From Paraburkholderia sp. UYCP14C (GTDB taxonomy: Bacteria; Pseudomonadota; Gammaproteobacteria; Burkholderiales; Burkholderiaceae), in contig NZ_SELS01000009.1 of NCBI RefSeq assembly GCF_004197395.1, positions 1 to 64,000 on the forward strand: 64,000 bases of DNA, read 5' to 3'. Below are positions 43,930 to 54,379 of the stretch, piece by piece. Under the pieces are notes generated by a model that saw only the letters and a list, made by a program, of their open reading frames with translations, was not told the origin of the DNA and ran no database searches. How positions within the stretch are numbered: the first letter of the stretch is position 1; each line of letters opens with the position of its first letter. The position numbers and the translations under genes are program-made.

Positions 43930-45522
43930 TCAATACCCCAAAGCGCAACCATCCTTGCGATGATCCGACGCCCCAACCAGCACACCCTGCTCCCAATCGA
44001 TCCAGATCGCCTGCGACCCGCCGATCGCCGACGACGGCGGCGCGAGCCTGAACCCACGCTCGCTGAGCGCCGCGCACACTGAAGCGGGCATCGTCGCTTC
44101 GACTTCGACCGAGTCGGTACCCGGACGCGGGAAGATGCGCGGCAGGTCCATCGCCGACTGCATGTCCACGCCGTAATGCAGCACCTTCGACAGAAAGTGC
44201 GCATGCCCCATCGCCTGATAGTGGCCGCCCATCACGCCGAAGCTCATGCGCACGCGGCCGCCTTGCGTGACCATGCCGGGGATGATCGTGTGCATCGGGC
44301 GCTTGCGCGGCCCGATCGCATTCGGATGCTCCGGCTCGACGACGAAGCTCTGTCCACGGTTGTGCAGCAGCACGCCCGATCCTGGCGCCATCAAGCCGCT
44401 GCCGAACGGATGGAACAGCGAGTTGATGAAGCTCACGCAGTTGCGATCCTTGTCGACCACGGTGATATACACGGTGTCCTTGTGCTCGACCGGCGTCAGC
44501 GCCGGCGTGGGCGGCAATGCGTGCGCAACGTCGATGCGGCCGCGCAGTTCGTCGGCGAGCCCATCGGACAACAGCCAGTCGACATCGACGTGCCGCTGCC
44601 GCGGATCGCCCAAGACCGCGTCGCGCACCGAATACGCGAGCTTCGCCGCCTCGACTTCGCGATGGATGCGGTCGGCGTCGAGCGGATCGCCGTCGGCCGG
44701 TAGTTTTTCGAGGATCTTCAGCAGCATCAGCGCGATCACGCCCTGTCCGGCCGGCGGACACTCGACCACCTCGTAGCCGCGAAAGCTCGCGCGGATCGGC
44801 GTCACGTATTCGCCGTGGTAATCGGCGAAGTCGTCGAGCGAATGCAGCCCACCGTGCGCGCCCAGATGAGCGACGATCTTCTCAGCGAGCGGTCCGCGAT
44901 AGAACCCGTCGCGGCCTTCCTCGGCGATCAACCGCAGCGTGGCCGCGAGATGCGGCTGCCGGTGCACCGTGCCCTGCTTCGGCGCGGCACCGTCGACCAG
45001 CATCGTCGTGCGCGCCTCGGCGTCGCGCGCGAGCGTGTCCACTTCATGCGCCCAGTCCGACGAGCTGCGCGGTGTAACCGCATAGCCCTCCTCGGCATAG
45101 CGGATCGCCGGCGCGAAAATGTCGCGCAGCGGCAGGCGGCCGTGATCGCGATGCAGCGTCATCCACGCATGCACGGCGCCGGGCACCGTCACCGCGTGCG
45201 GCGAATGACGCTCGATCGCATTCACACCGAGCTGCCGCAGGCGCTCGACGGTTGCATCCGCTGGCGCCCAGCCCGAACCGTCGTAGGCGACGATGTCGTC
45301 GCTACCGCCGCGCGAGTACAGCGCGAAGCAATCGCCGCCGACACCCGTCGAACCCGGCTCGACGACGCACTGCACCGCGCAGGCGGCAATCGCTGCGTCC
45401 ATCGCGTTGCCGCCGGCGGCGAGCACGTTGAGCGCCGCGAGCGTGGCCGCCGCGTGCGACGTCGCCGCCATGCCGTTGCGGGCGAATGCGAGCGAACGCC
45501 CGGGCTTCTCGAAGTTACGCAT
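43930..45522 (-). CDS. ggt: Gamma-glutamyltransferase family protein
   Basis: 530 residues of the Ntn-hydrolase family. The autocleavage threonine is in HKDTVYITVVD; HAAATLAALNVLAAGGNAMDAAIA and GGDCFALY are at the N-terminus, and MGGHYQAMGH is in the small subunit. No signal peptide is evident, so it probably acts in the cytosol on imported gamma-glutamyl compounds. GGAGAAC precedes the ATG at 45522. Last gene of the GntR-binding protein-permease-ATPase-ggt string. Confidence 0.88.
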   Translation of the reverse strand: MRNFEKPGRSLAFARNGMAATSHAAATLAALNVLAAGGNAMDAAIAACAVQCVVEPGSTGVGGDCFALYSRGGSDDIVAYDGSGWAPADATVERLRQLGVNAIERHSPHAVTVPGAVHAWMTLHRDHGRLPLRDIFAPAIRYAEEGYAVTPRSSSDWAHEVDTLARDAEARTTMLVDGAAPKQGTVHRQPHLAATLRLIAEEGRDGFYRGPLAEKIVAHLGAHGGLHSLDDFADYHGEYVTPIRASFRGYEVVECPPAGQGVIALMLLKILEKLPADGDPLDADRIHREVEAAKLAYSVRDAVLGDPRQRHVDVDWLLSDGLADELRGRIDVAHALPPTPALTPVEHKDTVYITVVDKDRNCVSFINSLFHPFGSGLMAPGSGVLLHNRGQSFVVEPEHPNAIGPRKRPMHTIIPGMVTQGGRVRMSFGVMGGHYQAMGHAHFLSKVLHYGVDMQSAMDLPRIFPRPGTDSVEVEATMPASVCAALSERGFRLAPPSSAIGGSQAIWIDWEQGVLVGASDHRKDGCALGY

Positions 45523-45658
45523 AGGAACGTTCTCCAATTCATTGAAGCGGCGCGCGCGGCGGGTAGAGCCTCGTTGCCTGGGCAAACGCGCGCGCCTCGA
45601 ATAATGTTATGCGGTGCCGTGCAGGCAGCGACGGCACCAGCGCGCGATCAAGCGATGC

Positions 45659-46471
45659 TCAAAGCGACGACTCCGGCGCCAGCACCGGTGCCGTTTTCAG
45701 CGTGCGGCGCAGGAACGCACGCGTGCGCGCATGGGTCGGCGCGGTGAAGATCTGCTCGGGCGGCCCGTGTTCGATCAGCTCGCCTTGATCGAGCACGACG
45801 ACACGATGCGCAACCTCACGCGCGAACTCCATTTCGTGCGTGACGACGACCATCGTCATGCCGTCGCGTGCGAGCTCCTTCATCACCTGCAGCACTTCGC
45901 CGACCGTCTCGGGATCGAGCGCGCTGGTGGGCTCGTCGAACAGCAGCACCTTCGGCTGCATCGCGAGCGCCCGCGCGATCGCGACGCGCTGCTGCTGCCC
46001 GCCCGACAACTGCGACGGGTAATGATCCGCGCGTTCCGCGAGCCCGACGCGAGCGAGCAGGCGCTGAGCCTGCTGAACCGCTTCGGCGCGCGACACTTTC
46101 AGCACGTGGACCGGCGCCTCGATCACGTTTTCGAGCGCGGTCATGTGTGGGAACAGATTGAAGCGCTGGAACACCATGCCGATATCGCGACGCTGCCGCG
46201 CCAGCTCGCGCGCCGAATCGCGCACGACCTTGCCGTCGGCGCGCTCGACGAAACCGAGCAGACGGCCATTCACGCGCACGCGGCCGGCGTCGAACGATTC
46301 GAGCAGATTCAGGCAGCGAATGAAGGTGGTCTTGCCCGATCCCGACGAGCCGATCAGTACCACCACCTCGCCTTTCGTCACGCTCAGCGAAATGCCGTTC
46401 AGCACTTTCGTCGCGCCGAACGACTTGTGAATGTCCGACGCTTCGATAATGACTTCGTCTGTCTGACTCAC
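45659..46471 (-). CDS. Polar amino acid ABC transporter ATPase
   Basis: 270 residues, GlnQ/HisP type. Walker [10 protein letters not shown], signature LSGGQQQR, Walker [13 protein letters not shown] and switch histidine VTHEMEF are all present. One base separates it from the permease stop. Powers uptake of an amino acid or gamma-glutamyl compound with the downstream transferase. Confidence 0.93.
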   Translation of the reverse strand: MSQTDEVIIEASDIHKSFGATKVLNGISLSVTKGEVVVLIGSSGSGKTTFIRCLNLLESFDAGRVRVNGRLLGFVERADGKVVRDSARELARQRRDIGMVFQRFNLFPHMTALENVIEAPVHVLKVSRAEAVQQAQRLLARVGLAERADHYPSQLSGGQQQRVAIARALAMQPKVLLFDEPTSALDPETVGEVLQVMKELARDGMTMVVVTHEMEFAREVAHRVVVLDQGELIEHGPPEQIFTAPTHARTRAFLRRTLKTAPVLAPESSL

Positions 46472-46472
46472 G

Positions 46473-47240
46473 TCAACGCCCTCTCAGAAGCTTCATGGTT
46501 TGCGCGCCGAACAGCCGCTGACCCGACGACGCAGGCGCTTCGCCGCGACCGAAGTGCGCCTCGAGGCGGCGCTGCACGACACTCCACAGCGTGGTCAGCA
46601 GCAGGAAGTAGATCGCGAGTACGAGGTACAGCTCGAACACGCGGAAATTGACCGAGGTGATCATCTGCGTGCTCAACATCAGTTCCTGCACGCCGATCAC
46701 GCTGACGAGCGTCGTGTTCTTCAGCATCACGTTGAACTCGTTGCCCATTGGCGGCACGATCACACGCAGCGCCTGCGGCAACACGATGCGTCGCATCAGC
46801 AGCACCGAGGTCATGCCGAGCGAGCGCGACGCCTCGTACTGACCGCGATCGACCGCGCTCAGACCCGCGCGGATGATCTCCGCCATGTAGGCGGCCGAGT
46901 TCATGCCGAGCGCGAGCACTGCCGCCTGAATGTTGCCGGGCAGCGTGAACATGCCGAACTCGAGGTCGTGGAAGCGGAAGATATCGGCGGCCGCGAACGC
47001 GGTGTACAGGAACACGATCTGCACGAGCAGCGGCGTGCCGCGCACGACCCAGATGTAGCCGCGCGCGAGGTACTGCAGCGGACGGCTCGGCGACAGCCGC
47101 ATCAGCGCGATGCAAAGACCGAGCGCCACGCCGAGCAGAATCGCGCAGACGCTGATTCCGCAAGTCAGCAACAGTCCGTGCAGATACGCGGAACTGGGCG
47201 TCGTCAGAAACTTGCGGAAAATCTCCCAGCTGAAGTTCAT
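46473..47240 (-). CDS. Polar amino acid ABC transporter permease
   Basis: 255 residues, HisM/GlnP type, with about five membrane helices and the EAA loop ([22 protein letters not shown]). Only one permease gene is present, so it should form a homodimer. It lies 13 bases after the binding-protein gene. Confidence 0.92.
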   Translation of the reverse strand: MNFSWEIFRKFLTTPSSAYLHGLLLTCGISVCAILLGVALGLCIALMRLSPSRPLQYLARGYIWVVRGTPLLVQIVFLYTAFAAADIFRFHDLEFGMFTLPGNIQAAVLALGMNSAAYMAEIIRAGLSAVDRGQYEASRSLGMTSVLLMRRIVLPQALRVIVPPMGNEFNVMLKNTTLVSVIGVQELMLSTQMITSVNFRVFELYLVLAIYFLLLTTLWSVVQRRLEAHFGRGEAPASSGQRLFGAQTMKLLRGR

Positions 47241-47253
47241 GGCGTCATCCCGC

Positions 47254-48075
47254 TCAGAAGCGTTCGTTCTCGAGGTTCCACTTGCCTAGCATCTGCGTGT
47301 AGCGGTCGCTCTTCGTCAGGTCGGCGGTGGCCTTCGCGACCGCGCCGGACAGCGGTTCGCCCTTGCGCGCGCCGATGCCGGTCGCGATCCGCGCGAAGCC
47401 GGTGACCGCCTGCTCGAACGAGTTTCCCGACACCTTCTGGAATTGCCCGGCGCTTTCGGCGGTGGTGCCGTACGCGTCGACCTGTTGCAGGCGGAACGCC
47501 TGGAACGCGTCGGCGTCGGTGTTGTACACGACGATGTTCATCGGCGGCTTATGCGCGGCGGCGAGCTTGTCGTTTTCCTTTTCGAGCAGCGAGCGCATCG
47601 TCGAGCCGTTGATCACCGCGACCTTCTGGCCGGACAGATCGTCGAGCGAGTGCACTTTGCGCGGGTTGCCGCGCGGCACCATGATCGACTGGCTCGAGTA
47701 CATGTAGTCGATGATATCGATGATCTCGCGCCGCTCCGGCTTGTCGAACAGCTGGCCGATGATCAGATCGCATTGATACGCCTTCAGCGCGGGAATCAGG
47801 CCGCTGAACGGCACGATATGCCAATCCACCTTCAGATTGCCCATCGACTTCGCGACATCGCGCGCGACGTCGACCGAGAAGCCCTGCGGCTGCTGCTGCT
47901 CGTCGTAGAACGCGAGCGGCGGCGCGTCCATGCTCGCGCAATAGGTCAGCGTGCCGTTCTTCAGCAGACCGGCCGGCTGCGCCTGATCCGCGTACGTCAT
48001 ACCCGCATGCAACAGCATGGAAACGCCTGCGCATGCGACGGCGAGACGAAAACGCGTGTTCTTCTTTGCTGACAT
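47254..48075 (-). CDS. Amino acid ABC transporter substrate-binding protein
   Basis: 273 residues with a Sec signal peptide (LAVACAGVSMLLHAGMTYA) and the family 3 binding fold (PLAFYDEQQQPQGFSVDVARDVA). AGGAGCA precedes the ATG at 48075. First structural gene after the GntR regulator. Confidence 0.9.
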   Translation of the reverse strand: MSAKKNTRFRLAVACAGVSMLLHAGMTYADQAQPAGLLKNGTLTYCASMDAPPLAFYDEQQQPQGFSVDVARDVAKSMGNLKVDWHIVPFSGLIPALKAYQCDLIIGQLFDKPERREIIDIIDYMYSSQSIMVPRGNPRKVHSLDDLSGQKVAVINGSTMRSLLEKENDKLAAAHKPPMNIVVYNTDADAFQAFRLQQVDAYGTTAESAGQFQKVSGNSFEQAVTGFARIATGIGARKGEPLSGAVAKATADLTKSDRYTQMLGKWNLENERF

Positions 48076-48160
48076 GGGCTTGCTCCTGTTGTGATAAGCG
48101 ACCTCGGACCGCATGCGGCATTGGCCTGCGCCAGCATCGATGCCGGCGCGGGCATCGCCG

Positions 48161-48844
48161 TCAGTCGCGAGGTTGGGGGGTTCCGAGAAGCGTGAGCACT
48201 CGCGGCACCGTCGATTCGATGTGTTCCCGCATGGCCAGCTCCGCCTGTTCCGGGTTGCGGCTGCGCAGTGCATCGATCAGCAGCTGGTGGTAATCGCGTG
48301 CGCTCTTGCGTCTGAAGGTGGTCTGCTCGATCCAGAGCCGCATCGGCCCTTCGATCAACGCATACAGCGAGCAGATCTGTTCATACAGACGCGTGCGGCC
48401 GCTGATGCCGCACAGGTATTCGTGAAACGCGCAGTGACGCTGAACCCACAGGTCGGTATCGCCGACGGACGTGTCCATGTCTTCGAGCAGGCGCTCGAGC
48501 GTGCGCAGATGCTCGTCGGTGCAGCGCGAGGCCGCGACGCGCATCGCGAGGCCTTCGAGCGCGACGCGCATGTCGAAGATGTCCTGCAGTTCCTCGGCGC
48601 TCAGGCCGCGCACGATCGCGCCGCGGTTCGGCCGCAGGATCACGAGTCCCTCCGCATGCAGCCGGCGCAGCGCTTCGCGCACCGGCATGCGGCTCATCGA
48701 CAGTTCCGCGGCGATCGTTTCGGCGACGATCCGCTGTCCGGTCGCGAAGCGGCCCTGCGAGATCGCATCGAACAGGTAGCGGTAGGCCACCTGCTCGGCG
48801 GTCGTGCTGTGGTCGGGTTTGCGGGACGCGGCGGATGTCGGCAT
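48161..48844 (-). CDS. GntR-family (FCD) transcription regulator
   Basis: 227 residues: N-terminal winged helix (SMSRMPVREALRRLHAEGLV) and an FCD effector domain with metal-ligand histidines (RHCAFHEYL, AMREHI). Upstream of and in line with the transporter-ggt genes, so probably their regulator, responding to an acidic metabolite. Confidence 0.9.
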   Translation of the reverse strand: MPTSAASRKPDHSTTAEQVAYRYLFDAISQGRFATGQRIVAETIAAELSMSRMPVREALRRLHAEGLVILRPNRGAIVRGLSAEELQDIFDMRVALEGLAMRVAASRCTDEHLRTLERLLEDMDTSVGDTDLWVQRHCAFHEYLCGISGRTRLYEQICSLYALIEGPMRLWIEQTTFRRKSARDYHQLLIDALRSRNPEQAELAMREHIESTVPRVLTLLGTPQPRD

Positions 48845-49032
48845 GAGTCGGGACGCAGTGGCAGGAACACGGAGGCAGAATACTTAAATTGGCTTTTTGT
48901 ATCCAGTTTTTCAAAAACAAATCAGGGAATGTCCCGAGGGGGTGGGTGGCATCGCGAGTTCGCGAGCCGTCCGTGCGCGAAATCACGCTGATAGAATCGT
49001 CTGCCGCCCCTCACCCGTCTCAGGAAATCAGC

Positions 49033-49461
49033 ATGGAAATCCAGCCCTATCTGCTCTTCAATGGCCGTTGTGAGGAAGCCATTGCGTTCTATCGTTCGGC
49101 GCTCGGCGCGCAGGAATTGCTGAAGCTGCGCGCGAAAGACGCGCCGCCCGATCCGGCTCGGCCGGTGGCGCCCGAACATGCCGACAAGATCCTGCATGCG
49201 ACGCTCGTCATCGGTAATACGCACGTGCTGATGTCGGATGGCGATTGCCGCGGCGGCAACACTGTGCACGCAGGCTTCAGCCTGTCGGTCACCGCCGACG
49301 ACCAGGCCTCCGGCGAGCAATATTTCAACGCGCTGTCGGACGGCGGACAGATTACGATGCCGTTCCAGCAGACCTTCTGGACCATCGGCTTCGGTACGTT
49401 GATCGACCGCTTCGGCGTGCCCTGGATGGTCAATGTGCGGCACGAGGAGCCCGCGGCATAG
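49033..49461 (+). CDS. VOC-superfamily (PhnB-like glyoxalase) protein
   Basis: 142 residues with paired beta-alpha-beta-beta-beta modules: IQPYLLFNGRCEEAIAFYRS at the start and FGTLIDRFGVPWMVN at the end, as in PhnB/YjdN proteins. ATG 49033 was chosen (AGGAAATC before it, family start). No clear partner nearby. Confidence 0.85.
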   Translation: MEIQPYLLFNGRCEEAIAFYRSALGAQELLKLRAKDAPPDPARPVAPEHADKILHATLVIGNTHVLMSDGDCRGGNTVHAGFSLSVTADDQASGEQYFNALSDGGQITMPFQQTFWTIGFGTLIDRFGVPWMVNVRHEEPAA

Positions 49462-49673
49462 CATTGAGGCGGGGCAGCGTTTGCTGGCGCACGCCCGATC
49501 GCCGCTTCGCCGCGGTCGAAGCCTGGAGCGCGCTGCGTCGTGCGCCGCGCTCTATGGCAATCGCCGCGCGGACAGGCTAGAGTTGGAGCAGGCAAGAACG
49601 TCGTTCGGCACTTTTCACGGGACCCGCACCGCAAGACGAATCGAATAACGCCGCATGACCAAGGGGCAAAACG

Positions 49674-51086
49674 ATGACGCCACCCGAAACGCTCGCGGAG
49701 CGCCGCGAACACGGCCGCATTGCACGCAAGAACACGCCGCGCAGCGCCCACGCCGAGATCGGCAACACCCATCGTGATCCGGTTCGCCTGCTGCGCGAAA
49801 GCAGTCGCGGGCGCGTCGAATCCCTCGTGCCGCTGCGCTACGGTCGCATGCTCGCGTCGCCATTCACGTTCTATCGCGGCAGCGCGATCATCCAGGCGCA
49901 CGACCTCGCGAAGACCGCGAACAGCGGCTTTCACTTCCAGATCTGCGGCGACTGTCACCTGATGAATTTCGGCGGCTTCGCAACCCCCGAGCGCGCGCTC
50001 GTGTTCGACATCAACGATTTCGACGAGACGGCGGTCGGCCCGTGGGAATGGGATCTGAAGCGCCTGACGGCGAGCCTCCATATTGCGGTCCGGCATCTCG
50101 GCCACGGCGATCGCCTCGCGGACGAAACCGTCGCGTCGTGCGTGCAGAGCTATCAGCACTGGACCACGGAGTACGCGCAGATGAGTCCGCTCGAACTCTG
50201 GTGCGAGCTGATCACGTTCGCGCGTCTCGAGGAAATCTCTCCCACCGACGACGCGCGCCGACGCATTCGCAACAGCATCGCCAAAGCGTCGCGCCGCACC
50301 CACGAGACGATCCTGCCGAAGCTCGCGAGCCACCGCGAAGGTCTATGGCAAATCCGCGACGTGCCGCCCACCGTCTTCCATGTGCACGGCAAGAACACGC
50401 TGTTCACGCACAAGGACGACTGGGTCGGCCTCGGCGACTGGCGCACGTTGATGGCGCCAATTTACGAGCACTATCTGAAGTCGCTCGGCACGGTGCGCCG
50501 CACGCTGCTCGATCACTTCGACATGCATGACATGGCGTTCAAGGTGGTCGGCGTCGGCAGCGTCGGCACCCGCTGCCTGATCCTGCTGATGGTCGATCAG
50601 CACGAAAAGCCGTTGTTCATCCAGTTCAAGGAGGCGTCGACCTCGGTCGTGTCGCGTTACTTCAAGGCGGCGGGGCCGAAGCATCAGGGGCAGCGTGTGG
50701 TCGACGGACAGCGGCTGATGCAGGGCGCAAGCGACCCGTTTCTCGGCTGGACCACGGGACCGTTCGGGCGCTCGATCTACGGCCGCCAGCTACGCGACAT
50801 GAAGATCTCGGCGACGCTCGAACTGTTTGCAAAGGAAACGTTCCGCCAGTACGCGGCCATGTGCGGCTGGGTGCTCGCGCGGGCCCATGCGAAAGCGGGC
50901 GGGCTCGCGACCGAGGTTGCCGCCTATCTCGGCAACGGCGATCAGATGACGGACGCGCTGATCGTGTACTCGCGTGCGTACGCGGACCAGGTCGAGAAGG
51001 ACTATGAGATATTCCGCCACGCGTGCCGCAGCGGCAAGCTCGAAGCACGCACCGACACGGACATGGCGGCGGACTTCGTCGCCTAG
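49674..51086 (+). CDS. DUF2252 family protein (second copy)
   Basis: 470 residues, parallel throughout to the copy at 40169: GDCHLMNFGGFATPERALVF, FDINDFDETAVGPWEWDLKR, VVGVGSVGTR, FIQFKEAS. AGGGG precedes the ATG. No FNR box upstream, so unlike the first copy it is probably not under anaerobic control. Confidence 0.9.
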   Translation: MTPPETLAERREHGRIARKNTPRSAHAEIGNTHRDPVRLLRESSRGRVESLVPLRYGRMLASPFTFYRGSAIIQAHDLAKTANSGFHFQICGDCHLMNFGGFATPERALVFDINDFDETAVGPWEWDLKRLTASLHIAVRHLGHGDRLADETVASCVQSYQHWTTEYAQMSPLELWCELITFARLEEISPTDDARRRIRNSIAKASRRTHETILPKLASHREGLWQIRDVPPTVFHVHGKNTLFTHKDDWVGLGDWRTLMAPIYEHYLKSLGTVRRTLLDHFDMHDMAFKVVGVGSVGTRCLILLMVDQHEKPLFIQFKEASTSVVSRYFKAAGPKHQGQRVVDGQRLMQGASDPFLGWTTGPFGRSIYGRQLRDMKISATLELFAKETFRQYAAMCGWVLARAHAKAGGLATEVAAYLGNGDQMTDALIVYSRAYADQVEKDYEIFRHACRSGKLEARTDTDMAADFVA

Positions 51087-51125
51087 ACGAACCAGGCGGG
51101 GCACTCGCCGTTCACGCCCAATCGT

Positions 51126-51452
51126 TCAGGCGCCGTCGTCCTCGCCGACGACGCCGAACTCGGCCGTGGTCTTCACGTAGAACAGATGCAAGCCCTCCGC
51201 GCGCAGCCGCTCGAACAGCCGGTCGGCTTCGTCGCCCGTCACCGCCATCAGGACGGACAACGGCTGATCGGCAAGCTCGAAGAAGTGCGCGGAGTGAATG
51301 CGATGATGATGGCCGATGCCTTCGCAAGCCGGAATCACGGTCGCGCCGCGCAGGCCGAGTTCGCTCGCGAGACGCACGAGCCAGTCGGCGAGCGGCTTGC
51401 CATGATGGCTGCGCCCCTGCTGGGTGAAGAACGTGACCTGAAAGCCGTGCAT
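51126..51452 (-). CDS. DUF190 family protein
   Basis: 108 residues of the PII-like DUF190 family: HGFQVTFFTQQGR, RLASELGLRGATVIPACEGIG, and LHLFYVKTTAEFGVV. Often next to crcB fluoride exporters, but no crcB is seen here. GGGGAGA precedes the ATG at 51452. Confidence 0.84.
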   Translation of the reverse strand: MHGFQVTFFTQQGRSHHGKPLADWLVRLASELGLRGATVIPACEGIGHHHRIHSAHFFELADQPLSVLMAVTGDEADRLFERLRAEGLHLFYVKTTAEFGVVGEDDGA

Positions 51453-51664
51453 GTCGGTGTCTCCCCAATGCGGATCGCGCCGCCTGCGCACACCGATGCG
51501 CGCGCGGGCGGGCAGCCGCATTGCGCCGTCCCCTGCCCGCTTACTTTCGTAAGCGGAAACTTCCGCAGCGCCGCATCACGGCTCAGGACGGTCATGAGAC
51601 AAGTCTAGATGTCGCCCCGCGCGAGTGCCAGGTCGAAACTGGCCACGTGCCGCGCGGTCCCGAC

Positions 51665-52447
51665 TCACTGACCGTAAACGTCGAAATCGAAATACTTTTT
51701 CGCAATGCGGTCGTAAGTGCCATCGGCGCGGATATCGGCAATCGCTTTGTCGATCTTTTCCTGCAGATCGGTATCTTCTTTACGCAAGCCGATCGCCGTG
51801 CCGCTGCCGAGCGTCTTCGCGTCGTAAAGCGGATTGCCGGCAAATCCGAAGTCCTTGCCGCGCGGGGTGCGCAAAAAGCCGAGATCGGCTTGCACCGCAT
51901 TTTGCAACGACGCGTCGATACGGCCAGCGAGCAGATCCGAATACACCAGATCCTGATCCTGATACGGCACGATCACCGCGCCGGCCGGCTCCCAATACGT
52001 CTTCGCGTAGGTTTCCTGAATCGAGCCCTGCTCGACGCCGATGCGCTTGCCCTTCAGCGCTTCCGGCGTCGGCTCGATCGGCGAGCCCTTCTTCGCGACC
52101 AGACGCGTCGGAATGCGGAACACCTTCGACGAGAACGCGATCTGCGCCTGCCGCGCCGGCGTCATCGACATCGTCGACAGTACGCCGTCGAATTTGCGGC
52201 CTTTCAACGCGGGAATCATGCCGTCGAACGAATTCTCGATCCACACGCATTTCGCATTGAGCCGGTGGCAAATCTCATTGCCGAGATCGATATCGAAGCC
52301 GACGAGCTTGCCGTCGGCGGCTTTCGATTCGAACGGCGGATAGCTCGCGTCGACCCCGAACCGCACGGTCGACCAATCCTTGGCGATTGCGCTCCCGGAC
52401 GAGACGGCCAGCAGCGCAATCGTCAGGGTTGCCAGCATGGCTTTCAT
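51665..52447 (-). CDS. Basic amino acid ABC transporter substrate-binding protein
   Basis: 260 residues, ArgT/HisJ type: signal peptide ending GSAIA, then RFGVDASYPPFESKAADGKL and GFDIDLGNEICHRL. AAGGAGC precedes the ATG. No permease or ATPase gene is adjacent in the window, so it is an orphan or uses a transporter encoded elsewhere. Confidence 0.9.
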   Translation of the reverse strand: MKAMLATLTIALLAVSSGSAIAKDWSTVRFGVDASYPPFESKAADGKLVGFDIDLGNEICHRLNAKCVWIENSFDGMIPALKGRKFDGVLSTMSMTPARQAQIAFSSKVFRIPTRLVAKKGSPIEPTPEALKGKRIGVEQGSIQETYAKTYWEPAGAVIVPYQDQDLVYSDLLAGRIDASLQNAVQADLGFLRTPRGKDFGFAGNPLYDAKTLGSGTAIGLRKEDTDLQEKIDKAIADIRADGTYDRIAKKYFDFDVYGQ

Positions 52448-53004
52448 TGTTGCTCCTTATCGGTCATTTAAAGAATTCAGACGGGCGGCGCGGCGACACG
52501 CGCGGACCGCGCGAAACCCGACATTCGACCGTGATCCGGTCGCCTGCACAAATTCATTAAAAAAATCAATTCATGCGGTCCGCGCATAGACCTGCATAAG
52601 GCTTCGATGGTTCGATCGTTCAAGCGTCAACAAAAAACCGTGCGTGCCGTTGAGCGATCCAAGGTCGTTCTGCGTGGCATGCCGATTGTCCAGACGAACC
52701 TGCTTTATCTCGGCGACACAGTCTCTTTTAATAAACGAGCGCTGCCCGCTGTCGGGTTTTGGCGCGCCATTTTATTGAAAAGATCGCAATAAGACTAATT
52801 GATTCGATGCGCAGCCGATAAGCGCTCGCGCACCTTCCCGCGATATCAATGCGCGGGCGAGCACGTCATTTCACATAGCTTTCTTCCGTTTCGAGTAGCT
52901 TATTCACACTTGCGAAAGCAACCCCCGGCGGATAACCGCGCCGGTTGATTTGCCATAAATTGTCACTTAGAATTTTCCGCACGGCCTCCTTAGGAACCGA
53001 TGAC
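52448..53004. other. AT-rich intergenic gap before the Mrp-like operon
   Basis: 557 bases with visibly lower GC than its neighbours. A short hairpin CCCGCG/CGCGGG is at 52837-52857. The 61-codon frame at 52607 lacks a ribosome site and family features. Probably promoters for the flanking divergent genes. Confidence 0.45.
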
Positions 53005-53532
53005 ATGGCTTCGAACAACGGAAAACCGGTGTCGTCGTTCGTTCCTCGGGGAATGCCCGGCCTCTGGGTCGTCCTGTTCGTCATCTGGATGATCGCCAAT
53101 GCATCGCTCGCCGTCGAACCCGCACTCGTCGGTCTCGTCATCACCTTTGTCATCGCGCGTGTCTTCGTGTCTTCGAGCGAAGCATGGCAGCGCCTGCGTC
53201 TGACGCCGGGCTCGCTTTATCACTTCGCCGCGTATAGCGCGACCTTCGTCGTCGAGCTGGTGCGCGCCAATCTGAACGTGATGGCGCTGGTGTACTCGCC
53301 GCGAATCGACATCAAGCCCGGCATCGTCAAGGTTCGCACCCGCCTCCAGACACCGCTCGGCCGTCTTGCGCTCGCCAATTCGATCGCGCTCACACCGGGC
53401 TCGCTCGTGATGGATATTCGGGACGACATACTATTCATTCACTGGCTCGACGTGAAGACGACCGATATCGACGAAGCGACCGACACGCTCGTCGCACCGT
53501 TCGAAAAGCATCTGGAGAAGATCTTTGGCTGA
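53005..53532 (+). CDS. Mrp antiporter subunit E-like (MnhE)
   Basis: 175 residues with two to three N-terminal membrane helices and the family C-terminus (TRLQTPLGRLALANSIALTPGSLVMD). Accessory subunit of a Mrp/Mbh cation-proton antiporter. ATG 53005 has AGGAACC upstream. Overlaps the next gene by 8 bases. Confidence 0.85.
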   Translation: MASNNGKPVSSFVPRGMPGLWVVLFVIWMIANASLAVEPALVGLVITFVIARVFVSSSEAWQRLRLTPGSLYHFAAYSATFVVELVRANLNVMALVYSPRIDIKPGIVKVRTRLQTPLGRLALANSIALTPGSLVMDIRDDILFIHWLDVKTTDIDEATDTLVAPFEKHLEKIFG

Positions 53533-53785
53533 GATCATGCTCCGGATCGCCGCGGTGCTGATCTTCTTCGCGATCCTGTTCGGCGTGATCCGTCTCGTGA
53601 TCGGCAAAACCCTCGTCGACCGCATCGTCGCGATCGACATGCTGACGGTCATCTCGCTGTCGCTGATCGCGCTGTACGCGCAGATCTCCGGTCGTTTCGT
53701 CTATATCGACGTCGCACTCGTCTACGCACTGCTGAGCTTTCTCGCGGTGCTCGCGATTGCGCGGTTTCTCGAAAGGGGGCTGTGA
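53525..53785 (+). CDS. Mrp antiporter subunit F-like (MnhF)
   Basis: 86 residues from TTG 53525 (GGAGAAG upstream) or 82 from ATG 53537. Three membrane helices with the conserved GKTLVDRIVAIDML loop. Confidence 0.88.
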   Translation: MAEIMLRIAAVLIFFAILFGVIRLVIGKTLVDRIVAIDMLTVISLSLIALYAQISGRFVYIDVALVYALLSFLAVLAIARFLERGL

Positions 53786-53788
53786 GCC

Positions 53789-54031
53789 ATGCTCGAACTG
53801 CTCCTGCTGCTGATGTGCGCGAGCATCCTGGTGAGCGGCGTACTGGCTGTGTGCCTGAAGAATCTGCTGGCCGCGATGGTCAGCTCGGGACTCGCGAGCC
53901 TGTTCGCCGCGGTGGCCTTCCTGCTGCTCGCCGCGCCCGACGTCGCGATGGCCGAAGCGGCGATCGGCTCGGGACTCGCGACCTTCATCTTTCTGTACGC
54001 GATCCGCAAAACCGGTTATCAGAAGGGCTAG
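53789..54031 (+). CDS. MbhD/MrpA C-terminal-like subunit (DUF4040)
   Basis: 80 residues, three helices, with AAPDVAMAEAAIGSGL typical of the segment found near the C-terminus of MrpA and as free MbhD. Its presence as a free subunit links this operon to the Mbh-like layout. Confidence 0.78.
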   Translation: MLELLLLLMCASILVSGVLAVCLKNLLAAMVSSGLASLFAAVAFLLLAAPDVAMAEAAIGSGLATFIFLYAIRKTGYQKG

Positions 54032-54034
54032 CGC

Positions 54035-54379
54035 ATGTTCGAACTGATCGGCAGCGTGTTCATCCTCGTGGGCGCCGTCTTTCTGTTCTCCGCCGGCCTC
54101 GGGCTGTTGCGCATGCCGGATGCGTACACCCGCATTCAGGCCGGCACCAAGGCATCGACGCTCGGCAACATGCTCGTGCTGATCGGCCTCGCGTTCTACC
54201 ACCCGAACTGGACCTTCCGTCTGATCCTGCTGATCTACTTCGTGCTGGTGACCAACCCGGTGTCCTCGCATGCGCTATCGCGCGCCGCCTGGCTGATCCG
54301 TACGCCGATGACCTCGTCCACGATCACCGACGCGCTCGCCGACGAAGACGGCCGCACCGCCGGGGAGGCCGAATCATGA
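54035..54379 (+). CDS. Mrp antiporter subunit G-like (MnhG)
   Basis: 114 residues, three helices, with GLLRMPDAYTRIQAGTKASTLG, the MnhG signature. The polar C-terminal tail overlaps the next start by 4 bases. Confidence 0.88.
   Translation: MFELIGSVFILVGAVFLFSAGLGLLRMPDAYTRIQAGTKASTLGNMLVLIGLAFYHPNWTFRLILLIYFVLVTNPVSSHALSRAAWLIRTPMTSSTITDALADEDGRTAGEAES

Noticed and set aside
52607..52792. 61-codon plus-strand frame in the AT-rich gap
   Set aside because: No ribosome site, basic low-complexity start and no similarity to a known family; treated as non-coding.
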